Shown piece by piece: positions 1 to 8,240 of a DNA stretch of 64,000 nt (within the stretch, counting starts at the first letter, position 1; each line of letters begins with the position of its first letter). Where the stretch lies: positions 186,001 to 250,000 of the forward strand of contig NZ_FNGF01000004.1 of the NCBI RefSeq assembly GCF_900102815.1, in the 5' to 3' direction. The notes beneath the pieces are model-generated. The model was not told the origin of the DNA and did not search any database. It worked only from the letters and a program-made list of their open reading frames with translations. A program made the position numbers and the translations under genes. The DNA comes from Glycomyces sambucus (GTDB lineage Bacteria > Actinomycetota > Actinomycetes > Mycobacteriales > Micromonosporaceae).

Positions 1-1812
1 GGCGCGGAGCGACACCGGGGTGTGCAGCACGAGTTCGTCGCCGGGCGCCCAGGTGCGGGTGACGGCGGCGTACTCCCCCGGGGCGGCCGAGAGGTCGAGC
101 AGTTGACCGTTGAGGCGGAGTTCGGGCGCTCCCGCGACCCACGCGGGAATGCGGAGCTGGACCGTCCGCTCGGTGCCATGTGACATGGCATCGTTCGGCG
201 CGATACCGCCCGCATCCTTGCCGACCTGAGTGCCATGTGACATGGCACTGTCCGGCGTAGTGCTGCCCGACTGCATGTCAGCTTGAGTGCCATGTGACAT
301 GGCACCGTCCGGCGCGATGGCGCCCGATTGCCCACCAGCCTGAGTGCCATGTGATGTGGCACTGGGGCCCGTGGCGGCGTGCCCTGCATCCGATGCGGGG
401 TCGAGGGCGGCGAATCGCAGGGTGGTGGATTCGCCCAGGGGGAAGTTCGATCGCTGGGTGACGCGGAGGCCGGCATCGGCCCAGTCGAGGTCGGCGTCGA
501 CGGGGAGGTTGGCGTACAGGGTGCCCGGGGCCGTGAGGAAGACCGTGTCCTGGTACTTGACGTGGTTCTCCAGGCCGGTGCCGCCGCAGCAGGTGCCGAC
601 GTTGTCGTACTCGCGGATCGCGCCCGGGTGGACCGGGAACATGTAGGTGACCTCGGGGCCGGTGTCCGAGCGGACGGCCCGGCGGGAGCCGAGGATGTGG
701 TTGAGGACAGTCCGTTCGTAATATGTCATATATCGCGGGTCCAGCGTGTGCGCGAACAGCTTCCGGGCCAGCTTGAGCAGGTTGTAGCTCGCGCAGGTCT
801 CGGCGTTGCGGTGGCCCACGTCGCCGGCCACCGTGTCCGGCGGCCCCCACAGCTCGCTCTCCCCCGTGCCGCCATGGGCGTAGACGCGGCCCGGGACGAT
901 CTGGTCCCACAGGCCGACCGCGGCGTCGAGGTAGCGGCGCTCGCCGGTCAGCTCGTACTCGTCCACGTAGCCGATGAGCTGCGGCAGATGCTGGTTCGCG
1001 TGCATGTCGGTGAGCACGTCGGTGCGCGAGGCGCCCGCCGCGAGCAGGTCCTCCTGGTCGAAGAACGCGGCGGTCCCGAGGAACCGGGGCTCGTCGGCGG
1101 CGGCGCTCAGGCGGGCCATGGTCTCGTTCATCCCGCCGAACTCGCCCGCGATGTACAGCGACCACATGCGCTGGCGCCGTTCGGGATCGAGCCGCGCCAG
1201 GCGCCCGTGGACCCAGTGCCCCATGGCCGTGGCGACGGCGAGCGCCTGTGCGTTCCCGCACTGCTCGTACGCGTCGAGGAGACCGGCCATGATCTTGTGG
1301 GTGGTGTAGTACGGCGCCCAGATCTCGCCGTAGGGCGCGAAGTCCTCCAGCCGCGAGAACTGCCATTCGCCGTAGGCCGCGAGGAATCCCGGGTGGGAGT
1401 AGCGGCCGGTCGCCGCCAGCGCGGCCTGGACCTCGGCCAGGCCCGCGACGAACTCGTCCACTTTGGCCGCGAGGGACGGGTCCCGCTCCCCCGCCGCGGC
1501 CAGTGCGAGCAGGGACAGGAAGTGGCCCGCGTAGTGCCCGCGCAGGAGGTTCGCGGTCTGGGCGTGCTCGCGGCCGGGGTAGTCGTGCTCACTCCAGGCG
1601 TCCTCGGCCGGGTGCCCGAAGTCCTCCCAGTTGCCGGGCGCGAGCGCGCCGCGGGTGTCGAGTCCGGCGTTGCGCCGGAAGACCGCGAGGAGGCGGTCGA
1701 CCGGGTACACGCGGGCGAGGTGGAGCAGTTCATCGCGGGCGCGGGCGAAGACGCTCGTGTCGGCGATGCGGGCGGCGCCGAGCGGGACGGGGCGCAGGAT
1801 CGGTGCGGTCAT
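1..1812 (-). CDS. GH127 beta-L-arabinofuranosidase (partial, C-terminus beyond window)
   Basis: An open frame runs from ATG at 1812 off the window edge (604 codons seen; family length about 640-660). It matches GH127 (old DUF1680), whose characterised member HypBA1 removes beta-L-arabinofuranose from hydroxyproline-linked arabino-oligosaccharides. The zinc/catalytic set is visible: NAETCASYN places Glu338 and Cys340, and GTCCGGTG places Cys408-Cys409. In HypBA1 the matching residues are E338, C340, C417 and C418. Its ATG overlaps the stop of the aminopeptidase gene (ATGA), making it the last visible gene of a peptide-uptake operon. Residues about 484-547 are a repetitive insertion in the C-terminal part, absent from typical family members. 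No signal peptide is seen, so it should act on imported substrate in the cytoplasm. Family call is firm; substrate is inferred. Confidence 0.9.
   Translation of the reverse strand, partial: MTAPILRPVPLGAARIADTSVFARARDELLHLARVYPVDRLLAVFRRNAGLDTRGALAPGNWEDFGHPAEDAWSEHDYPGREHAQTANLLRGHYAGHFLSLLALAAAGERDPSLAAKVDEFVAGLAEVQAALAATGRYSHPGFLAAYGEWQFSRLEDFAPYGEIWAPYYTTHKIMAGLLDAYEQCGNAQALAVATAMGHWVHGRLARLDPERRQRMWSLYIAGEFGGMNETMARLSAAADEPRFLGTAAFFDQEDLLAAGASRTDVLTDMHANQHLPQLIGYVDEYELTGERRYLDAAVGLWDQIVPGRVYAHGGTGESELWGPPDTVAGDVGHRNAETCASYNLLKLARKLFAHTLDPRYMTYYERTVLNHILGSRRAVRSDTGPEVTYMFPVHPGAIREYDNVGTCCGGTGLENHVKYQDTVFLTAPGTLYANLPVDADLDWADAGLRVTQRSNFPLGESTTLRFAALDPASDAGHAATGPSATSHGTQAGGQSGAIAPDGAMSHGTQADMQSGSTTPDSAMSHGTQVGKDAGGIAPNDAMSHGTERTVQLRIPAWVAGAPELRLNGQLLDLSAAPGEYAAVTRTWAPGDELVLHTPVSLRA
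174..361. repeat. 57-bp in-frame tandem repeat built on a 17-bp palindrome
   Basis: The 17-mer TGCCATGTGACATGGCA (8-bp arms around one central base) occurs at 174-190, 231-247 and 288-304, with a fourth copy differing by two bases at 345-361. The spacing is exactly 57 bp (19 codons), so the reading frame of the GH127 gene is kept. The protein unit starts AMSHGTQ and is rich in Gly, Ser, Ala and Pro. Sequence between the palindromes is more diverged than the palindromes themselves. Confidence 0.95.
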
Positions 1813-3224
1813 CGCTGCTGGGCCTTCGTCCACGCCTCGATGCCGTCGGCGTCGATGGGGAGCCCGGCGGAGAGGACTTCGGAGCCGGCCGCGGTGACGA
1901 GGACGTCGTCTTCGAGCCGCACGCCGATGCCGCGCAGTTCCGGCGGGACGGTGAGGTCGTTGGCGTGGAAGTAGAGCCCGGGTTCGACGGTCATGACGAC
2001 GCCGGGTGCGAGCGGGGCGCCCATGTAGTCCTCGTATTCGGCCTTGCCGCAGTCGTGGACGTCGAGGCCGAGGTGGTGGCCGATGCCGCAGGCGAGGTAG
2101 CGGCGGTGCTGCTGGCCGCCCGGGGAGAGCGCTTCGTCGACGGAGACGGGGAGGAGGCCCCAGTCGTGGAGGCCGGTGGCGATGACTTCCATTGCGGCGA
2201 AGTGGAAGTCGAGGTATTCGGTGCCGGGTCGGATCTGGGCGAGGCCGGCGCGGTGGGCCTTTTCGACGAGGTCGTGGACGTCGCGCTGGCGGGGGCTGAA
2301 GGTGCCGGAGGCGGGGAGGGTGCGGGTGACGTCGGCGGTGTAGAGGCTGCGGGCCTCGACGCCCATGTCGAGGAGGAGGACTTCGTCGGGGAGGACGGGC
2401 CCGTCGCAGCGGACCCAGTGGAGGGTGGGGGCGTGGGGTCCGGAGCCGACGATGGTGGTGTAGCCGGTGCCGTTGCCCTGGGTGCGGGCGTGGCGGTCGA
2501 AGGTGCCTTGGAGCCAGCGTTCGCCGAGGCCGTCGCCGATGGCGCGCGGGATCTCGGCGGCGACGGCGGCGAAGCCGGTGACGGTGGCGTCGACGGCGTC
2601 GCGGAGCTGCTGGATCTCCCAGGGGTCCTTGATCATGCGGAGGCGGGAGAGGTGCCGGTCGAGGAGCGGGGAGGGTTCGAGGCCGTGTTCGGTGACGAGT
2701 GCGGCGCCGGCGCTGCCGGTGGTGAGCGCTCCTGAGGGGACGGTGAGGTCGGCGAGGTCCTGGACGGGGAGGCCGAGGGCGTCGGACCATTCGGGCAGGC
2801 CCGGGGAGGCGCCGACCCAGAGTTCGCCGTGGGCGGCGTCGGCGAAGAAGCCGGTGTCGCCGGGCCGGAATGGCGGCGGCATGTGGAGGCGGGCGTCGTG
2901 GCCGCCGGGCCGGGGGGTCATGACGAGGACGGCGCCTTCGATCTGGCCGCCGGTGAGCCAGGTGAAGTCGCTGTCGGCGCGGAACGGGTAGTCGTTGTCG
3001 TCGTTGCGGACGGGCGCGGTGCCGGAGGCGACGACGACGGCCTGGCCGGGGAGGCGTTCGCTGAGCCGGTCGCGGTGTGCGGCGGCGGCTGCGGCGGCGC
3101 CGGGGACGGTGGTCGCGGGCACGGGTCCGTTGCCCCAGCCTGCGGCGATGTGCTCCGTGAAGGCGGGGGTCTCGGCCAGCCTGGGGTAGCGGGTGCCGGC
3201 GTACGGGGGGCGGGTGTCGGTCAT
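1809..3224 (-). CDS. Xaa-Pro aminopeptidase (aminopeptidase P family, M24B)
   Basis: 471 aa from ATG at 3224, chosen because it overlaps the preceding gene's stop (ATGA); a longer frame upstream is the shadow of the neighbour. It releases the N-terminal residue from peptides with proline in second position. The N-terminal third is the AMP_N-type domain and the C-terminal half the pita-bread metallopeptidase fold. The metal ligands are present in order: Asp in LLLDMG, Asp in YTADVTRT, His in GHHLGLDVHD, Glu in VEPGLY and Glu in RLEDDV. It is cytoplasmic. It sits between a prolyl iminopeptidase-like gene and the GH127 gene, which suggests stepwise trimming of imported proline- or hydroxyproline-rich peptides. 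Confidence 0.92.
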   Translation of the reverse strand: MTDTRPPYAGTRYPRLAETPAFTEHIAAGWGNGPVPATTVPGAAAAAAAHRDRLSERLPGQAVVVASGTAPVRNDDNDYPFRADSDFTWLTGGQIEGAVLVMTPRPGGHDARLHMPPPFRPGDTGFFADAAHGELWVGASPGLPEWSDALGLPVQDLADLTVPSGALTTGSAGAALVTEHGLEPSPLLDRHLSRLRMIKDPWEIQQLRDAVDATVTGFAAVAAEIPRAIGDGLGERWLQGTFDRHARTQGNGTGYTTIVGSGPHAPTLHWVRCDGPVLPDEVLLLDMGVEARSLYTADVTRTLPASGTFSPRQRDVHDLVEKAHRAGLAQIRPGTEYLDFHFAAMEVIATGLHDWGLLPVSVDEALSPGGQQHRRYLACGIGHHLGLDVHDCGKAEYEDYMGAPLAPGVVMTVEPGLYFHANDLTVPPELRGIGVRLEDDVLVTAAGSEVLSAGLPIDADGIEAWTKAQQR

Positions 3225-4525
3225 CGCCGTTCTCCTCCTCGGTCGCGCACCAGGTCGCGCAGGCGGGTGAGGACCCGGCCCGATCCGATGCCGTCGTGTT
3301 CGAACTCGTTGGTGACCCATGCCTGGGCATTGCCGACGCCTTTGAGGGTGTCGAGCTGGAGCCCGGAGTCGACGTACATGTCGTCGAAGTAGACGGCGGC
3401 GGCGACGGGGACCTCGTTGGCGGCGAGGCGGTCGGCGTCGAGGATCGGGCTCCATTCGGTGCGGGCGGCGAGGGCGTGGACGGCGGGCGCGAAGCCGCGC
3501 AGCAGTCTGACCTCGTCGAACATCCAGGGGAAGGCCATCTCGCCGGTGAAGGGGAGGGGCCGGCGGTCCTCGCCGAACTCGGGGCGGCGGTCGCGTTCGC
3601 GCTGAGCGGCCCATGCGGTGGGGCCGTTGGGGCCGTCGCCGTAGATGGACTCCTGGAGGGTCCAGAAGAGGGGGTTGGCGGCGGAGGAGGTGCGGGCGAG
3701 GACGTCGGCGAGGAAGCCTTCGGAGAGGCGGCCGTCGCGGATGAAGGCGTTCTCGACCAGCCAGTGCATGCGTTCGAAGCCGGGTTTCATGCCGAAGTCG
3801 ATGCCGAGGGACTGGAAGCGGCGCACGGTGAGGACGTCGCCGTCGGGGAGGTGGACGGGGTCGGCGGCGAGGCGGTCGGCGATGGCCGCGACCCGGTCGG
3901 CGTCGTGGGGGTAGCGCCGGTAGTACTCGGCGGTCTTGAGGGCGACCCGGTCGAAGGTGCGGCGGTAGACCTCGTCGGCGCTCATGGGGTTGCCGGGGAT
4001 GCCGCCGCACACGTATGCGGCGCTGAGGGCTTCGGGTGCGCGGGAGAGGTAGGCGAGGGTGAGCCAGCCGCCGTAGGACTGGGCGAGCGTCGTCCACTTC
4101 CGTCCGTTGTAGACGGTGGTGCGGACGTGTTCGAGGTCGCGGACGATGGAGTCGGCGCGGAAGTGCGCGAGGAAGTCCGCGCCGGCTTCGGCGTCGCCGG
4201 TCGCGGCGACGATCTGCGCGTCGAGGGGCGTGCTGCGGCCGGTGCCGCGCTGGTCCACGAGGACGACCCGGTAGTCCTTGAGGGCCTCCTCGATCCAGCC
4301 GTCGGCCTTGAGGGGGCGCGGGTTGGCGCCGCCGGGGCCGCCCTGGAGGTAGGTGAGGAGCGGGAGGTCGTCGCCGCGGCGGTCGGGGTCGACGAGTTCG
4401 CGCACGAACACCTCGATCCCGCCCGCGGTCGGGTCGTCCCAGTCGAGGGGGACGGGCACGTGGCGTTCGCTGACGCGCATGCCCGGCATCGAGTACTCGA
4501 CCGTGCCCACTGCTGCCGTGCTCAT
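3221..4525 (-). CDS. Alpha/beta hydrolase, prolyl iminopeptidase family (S33)
   Basis: 434 aa from ATG at 4525, which overlaps the upstream ABC ATPase stop (ATGA); an in-frame ATG 60 nt further up lies inside that ATPase gene. S33 peptidases cleave N-terminal proline from peptides. The oxyanion signature LQGGPGG lies near residue 60, followed by VLVDQRGTGRS and the nucleophile elbow AQSYGG with Ser150. A late His in FEHDG may complete the triad. There is no signal peptide, so it is cytoplasmic. Its place in a peptide-import operon next to an aminopeptidase P supports a proline-peptide role. Exact specificity, including hydroxyproline, cannot be read from sequence. Confidence 0.85.
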   Translation of the reverse strand: MSTAAVGTVEYSMPGMRVSERHVPVPLDWDDPTAGGIEVFVRELVDPDRRGDDLPLLTYLQGGPGGANPRPLKADGWIEEALKDYRVVLVDQRGTGRSTPLDAQIVAATGDAEAGADFLAHFRADSIVRDLEHVRTTVYNGRKWTTLAQSYGGWLTLAYLSRAPEALSAAYVCGGIPGNPMSADEVYRRTFDRVALKTAEYYRRYPHDADRVAAIADRLAADPVHLPDGDVLTVRRFQSLGIDFGMKPGFERMHWLVENAFIRDGRLSEGFLADVLARTSSAANPLFWTLQESIYGDGPNGPTAWAAQRERDRRPEFGEDRRPLPFTGEMAFPWMFDEVRLLRGFAPAVHALAARTEWSPILDADRLAANEVPVAAAVYFDDMYVDSGLQLDTLKGVGNAQAWVTNEFEHDGIGSGRVLTRLRDLVRDRGGERR

Positions 4526-5379
4526 GTCGCGGCCTCCTGTCGTTCGGTGCGGGCGCGCTCGTTGCGGCGCCGCGCGGCGTCCCATTCTGGCCGGATGCGC
4601 GGGACCGCCGCGAGCAGTTTGCGCGTGTACGGGTCCTGCGGGTCGCCGAAGACCTGGTCGCGGTCGCCGGTCTCGACGATGCGGCCGCCGTTCATGACCG
4701 CGACGCGGGTGGCGATCTGGCGGACCACGGCGAGGTCGTGGGCGATGAACAGGTAGCTGAAGCCCTCCTCGTCCTGGAGCCGCCGCAGCAGGTTGACGAC
4801 TTGGGCCTGGACGGAGACGTCGAGGGCGGAGACGGCCTCGTCTGCGATGATGAGCCGCGGCGAGACCGCCAGCGCGCGGGCGATGCCGATGCGCTGGGCC
4901 TGGCCGCCGGAGAACTGGGCGGGGAAGCGCGCGGAGTGGTCGGGGTCGAGGCCGACCCGTTCCATGAGCTCCTTGGTGAAGGCGCGGGCGCCGCCGGGGA
5001 CGGGCCGCTTCTGGTAGACGAGCGGGGCGGTGACGATGCGCTCGACGGAGTGCTTGGGGTTGAGCGAGGAGTACGGGTCCTGGAAGACGACCTGGACTTC
5101 GCCGCGGTAGGCGTGGAGGTCTCTGCCGGTGAGGGCGTGGACTTCGCGGCCGGCGAACTCGATGGTGCCGCTGGTGGTGTCGATGAGGCGGGCGATGAGG
5201 CGCGCGGTGGTGGACTTGCCGGAGCCGGACTCGCCGACGAGCGCGAGGGTCTCGCCGGTGCGGACTTCGAGCGAGACGTCGTCGACGGCGCGGAACCTGG
5301 CGGCGGTGCCGAGGAGGCCGTTGCCGCGGACGGCGAACTCCTTGACGAGGTTCGCGGCGCGGAGCAGGGGTTCGCTCAT
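4522..5379 (-). CDS. Oligopeptide ABC transporter ATP-binding protein (OppF/DppF type)
   Basis: 285 aa. It hydrolyses ATP at the inner face of the membrane to drive peptide uptake together with the partner ATPase encoded just upstream. Visible motifs are Walker [11 protein letters not shown]-loop [14 protein letters not shown] signature [15 protein letters not shown], Walker [13 protein letters not shown] and the H-loop in IAHDLAV. The C-terminal [12 protein letters not shown] stretch is the oligopeptide/dipeptide ATPase tail. Its ATG overlaps the partner's stop (ATGA) and its own stop overlaps the peptidase start. It is one of five transporter genes in the operon. Confidence 0.95.
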   Translation of the reverse strand: MSEPLLRAANLVKEFAVRGNGLLGTAARFRAVDDVSLEVRTGETLALVGESGSGKSTTARLIARLIDTTSGTIEFAGREVHALTGRDLHAYRGEVQVVFQDPYSSLNPKHSVERIVTAPLVYQKRPVPGGARAFTKELMERVGLDPDHSARFPAQFSGGQAQRIGIARALAVSPRLIIADEAVSALDVSVQAQVVNLLRRLQDEEGFSYLFIAHDLAVVRQIATRVAVMNGGRIVETGDRDQVFGDPQDPYTRKLLAAVPRIRPEWDAARRRNERARTERQEAAT

Positions 5380-6269
5380 CGGTCCTCCTCGGTGGTGATG
5401 GTGCGGAGCTGGCCGATCTCGTCGTCGATGCGGGGGACGGCGTCGAGGAGCATGCGGGTGTAGTCGGCCTGCGGGTCGCAGAAGATCCGCTCGGCGGTGC
5501 CCTGTTCGACGAGGTCGCCGCCGCGCATGACGATGATCTGGTCGGCGACCTCGCTGACGACGGCGAGGTCGTGGGTGATGAGGATGAGGCCGGCGCCGGT
5601 GTCGCGGCGGATCTCGGCGAGGAGGTCGAGGATCTGGGCCTGCACGGTGACGTCGAGGGCCGTGGTGGGCTCGTCGGCGATGATGAGGTCGGGTTCCATG
5701 CTCAGGGTCATGGCGATCATGACGCGCTGGCGCATCCCGCCGGAGAACTGGTGCGGGTAGTGGTCGACGCGGCGGGCGGCGTCCTGGATGTGGACGCGTT
5801 CCATGGCCTCGATCGCGATGCGGCGGGCCTGGCGGCGGGTGACGCCGGTGCGGTGGGCGCGGTACGCCTCGGCGATCTGGGTGCCGACGGTGTAGTACGG
5901 GTTGAGCGAGGACAGCGGGTCCTGGAAGACCATGGCGATGCGGTCGCCGCGGACGGCCTGCATCTGGCGCTCGCGCAGGCCGGTGAGTTCGGTGCCGTCG
6001 AGTTCGATGGAGCCGGTGCGCTTGGCGCCCTTGGGGAGCAGGTCCATGATGGCGAGGCTGGTCATGGACTTGCCGGAGCCGGACTCGCCGACGATGCCGA
6101 GGGCGCCGCCGCGCGGGAGGTCGAAGCCGAGGCGCTTGACGACGTCCACGTCGCCGGTGGCGGTGGTGAAGGAGACGGTGAGGTCGCGCACGCGCAGCAG
6201 CGGGCGGTCGGCGGCGGTGCCCGCATCGGGTGCGATGGGCTCGGGTGCGGTCGTTTCGGGCGTGCTCAT
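5376..6269 (-). CDS. Oligopeptide ABC transporter ATP-binding protein (OppD/DppD type)
   Basis: 297 aa from ATG at 6269, which overlaps the permease stop (ATGA). It is the second ATPase of the peptide importer. Motifs seen are Walker [10 protein letters not shown], the signature [15 protein letters not shown], Walker [13 protein letters not shown] and the C-terminal [17 protein letters not shown] peptide-family tail. The first 25 residues are a Pro/Ala/Thr-rich unstructured extension. Heterodimeric pairing with the OppF-type protein is normal for this class. Confidence 0.95.
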   Translation of the reverse strand: MSTPETTAPEPIAPDAGTAADRPLLRVRDLTVSFTTATGDVDVVKRLGFDLPRGGALGIVGESGSGKSMTSLAIMDLLPKGAKRTGSIELDGTELTGLRERQMQAVRGDRIAMVFQDPLSSLNPYYTVGTQIAEAYRAHRTGVTRRQARRIAIEAMERVHIQDAARRVDHYPHQFSGGMRQRVMIAMTLSMEPDLIIADEPTTALDVTVQAQILDLLAEIRRDTGAGLILITHDLAVVSEVADQIIVMRGGDLVEQGTAERIFCDPQADYTRMLLDAVPRIDDEIGQLRTITTEEDR

Positions 6270-7264
6270 GTCGCGCTCCCCACTCGCACGCGCGGGTCGA
6301 TGGCGGTGTACAGCAGGTCGACGACCATGTTGCCGACGACGACGAGGAACGCCGCGAGGAGCGTGACGCCCATGATGACGGGCTGGTCGTTCTTCGTGAT
6401 CGAGTCGGAGGCGAGTTTGCCGACCCCGTTGAGGCCGAACACGGTCTCGGTGATGAGGGCGCCGCCGAGGAGCCCGGCGAAGTCCATGCCGAAGATGGTG
6501 ACGATCGGGGTGAGGGCCGGGCGCAGGGCGTGCCGGCGCCACACGAGGCCGGGGCTGAGGCCCTTGGCGCGGGCGGTGCGCACGTAGTTCTCCTGGAGGG
6601 TCTCGATGACGTTGGCGCGCGTGAGTCTGGTGTAGACGGCGGCGGCCCCGATGGAGAGGACGATCCAGGGCATGAGGAAGTTGAGGAACCACCGCCCGGG
6701 GTCCTCGCCGAACGGCACGGCCTGCGGGAACGGCAGCCATCCGAGGGTCACCACCAGTAGGAACTGGAGCAGCAGGGCGAGGACGTAGTTGGGGACGGAC
6801 ATGCCGGTGAGGGTGAGGCCGGTGATGAACCGGTCGGCGAACTTTCCTTCCTTGACGGCGCTGACGAGGCCGGCCGAGACGCCGGCGAGCAGCCACAGCA
6901 CGGCGGCGCCGACGGCGACCGTGGCGGAGACGGGCAGGCGCTGGAGGATCATGTCGGTGACCGGCTGGCTGGTCTGGAACGAGTAGCCGAGGCACGGTGC
7001 GGCGCATTCGATCGCGTTGGCGCCCGTCCCGTAGGTGCGGCCGGCGAACAGGCCGGAGAGGAACGTCCAGAACTGGGTCCAGAACGGCTGGTCGAGGCCG
7101 AGGTTCGCGCGGATCCGGTCGATGGCCTCGGGGTCGCAGTTCTTGCCGCAGATCTGCACGGCCGGGTCGGGCGAGAGGACGAAGAAGATCACGTAGGTGA
7201 ACAGGCACACCAGGAACAGCACGACGGCCATGCCCAGCAGGCGGTTGGCGAGGAAGCGGATCAT
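6266..7264 (-). CDS. Oligopeptide ABC transporter permease (OppB/DppB type)
   Basis: 332 aa integral membrane permease. It begins MIRFLANRLLGMAVVLFLVC, typical of OppB-type proteins, with about six hydrophobic segments and the EAA loop near RTARAKGLSPGLVWRRHALR that contacts the ATPases. The loop after the first helix is enlarged and carries cysteines (QICGKNC and IECAAPCLG), which could form disulfides outside the membrane; this is more than usual for the family. Both ends overlap neighbours by ATGA. Confidence 0.93.
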   Translation of the reverse strand: MIRFLANRLLGMAVVLFLVCLFTYVIFFVLSPDPAVQICGKNCDPEAIDRIRANLGLDQPFWTQFWTFLSGLFAGRTYGTGANAIECAAPCLGYSFQTSQPVTDMILQRLPVSATVAVGAAVLWLLAGVSAGLVSAVKEGKFADRFITGLTLTGMSVPNYVLALLLQFLLVVTLGWLPFPQAVPFGEDPGRWFLNFLMPWIVLSIGAAAVYTRLTRANVIETLQENYVRTARAKGLSPGLVWRRHALRPALTPIVTIFGMDFAGLLGGALITETVFGLNGVGKLASDSITKNDQPVIMGVTLLAAFLVVVGNMVVDLLYTAIDPRVRVGSAT

Positions 7265-8235
7265 GCGCGGCCCTCCCCGGACTCGGCGATCTTCTTGATG
7301 CGGTCGCCGAGGACGGTGAACGACAGCACGAGCAGGAACAGGAACGCGCCCGGGAACAGGAAGTACGCGGGGTCGACGGCGTACCAGGGCACGGAGGAGG
7401 CGATCATCTGGCCCCACGAGGGGGTCGGGGGGACGACGCCGACGCCCAGGAAGGACAGTCCCGCCTCGGTGCCGACGTAGCCGGGCACGGCGAGGGTGGT
7501 CATGACGATGATCGTGGAGGAGAGGTTCGGGAGGATCTCCTTGAAGATGATCTGGGCGCTGGAGGCCCCGGACGCCTTCGCGGACTCGACGAACTCGCGC
7601 TGCTTGAGCGACATGGTCTGGCCGCGCACGATCCTCGCCAGGTAGGGCCAGCCGAAGAAGGAGATCACGACGACCAGGAGCGCCTGTCGGTTCTCGGCCG
7701 GGAGGGCCGAGAGGACGGCGATCATGAAGATGAGGGCCGGGAAGGCCATCAGGAACTCCATGACACGGGAGACCACCATGTCGACGCGCCCGCCGAAGTA
7801 CCCGGCGATGAGGCCGAAGACCACGCCGAGGACGCTGGTGAGCGCGGTGGCGAGGAGCGCGATCGTCATGGACACCCTGGCGCCGTAGACGATCCGGGCG
7901 AAGATGTCGCGCCCGTTGCCGGGCTCGACGCCGAACCAGTGGTCCGCGCCGATCCCGCCGCCCCAGCCGAGCGGGAGCCCGCCGAGGTTGGAGTCGACGG
8001 CGGCCTGGTCGAACTCGAGCGGGCCGTGGCCGCTGAGCGTGACCAGGAGCGGCGCGGTCAACGCCATGAGGACGACGATGAGGATGTAGGCGCTGCACGC
8101 GACCGCGACGCGGTCGTTGAGGAAGGTGCGGACCAGGCGTCGCCCGGAGCGGGGCGGCGAGGCCGACGCGGGGTCGCCGGTCGCCTCACCACCCGCCGCG
8201 CCTTCAGCTTCGAGTGGTGTCGGAGTGAAGGTCAT
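7261..8235 (-). CDS. Oligopeptide ABC transporter permease (OppC/DppC type)
   Basis: 324 aa second permease. A 30-residue hydrophilic N-terminus precedes the first helix near VACSAYILIVVLMALTAPL. The EAA loop is visible at ESAKASGASSAQIIFKEILPN. It forms the channel with the OppB-type subunit. Its start lies 5 bp after the stop of the binding-protein gene and its stop overlaps the next permease start, so the five transporter genes are one transcription unit. Confidence 0.94.
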   Translation of the reverse strand: MTFTPTPLEAEGAAGGEATGDPASASPPRSGRRLVRTFLNDRVAVACSAYILIVVLMALTAPLLVTLSGHGPLEFDQAAVDSNLGGLPLGWGGGIGADHWFGVEPGNGRDIFARIVYGARVSMTIALLATALTSVLGVVFGLIAGYFGGRVDMVVSRVMEFLMAFPALIFMIAVLSALPAENRQALLVVVISFFGWPYLARIVRGQTMSLKQREFVESAKASGASSAQIIFKEILPNLSSTIIVMTTLAVPGYVGTEAGLSFLGVGVVPPTPSWGQMIASSVPWYAVDPAYFLFPGAFLFLLVLSFTVLGDRIKKIAESGEGRA

Positions 8236-8240
8236 CGGAA

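Noticed and set aside
174-361. CRISPR-like array
   Set aside because: The unit is 57 bp with a short conserved core, it stays in frame inside a glycosidase gene, there are no unique spacers of uniform type and no cas genes.
712-735. AT-rich AATATGTCATATAT stretch as an operator related to 10032-10052
   Set aside because: It encodes conserved residues (YMTYYE) of GH127 and does not match the CATATCA heptamer array.
379-1974. Long plus-strand frame over the GH127 and aminopeptidase genes
   Set aside because: Composition is Arg/Gly/Val-rich without any family motif, and the opposite strand encodes clear enzymes; it is a GC-driven shadow. The same holds for 3296-4756, 8394-10031, 29677-31164 and 56199-59018.
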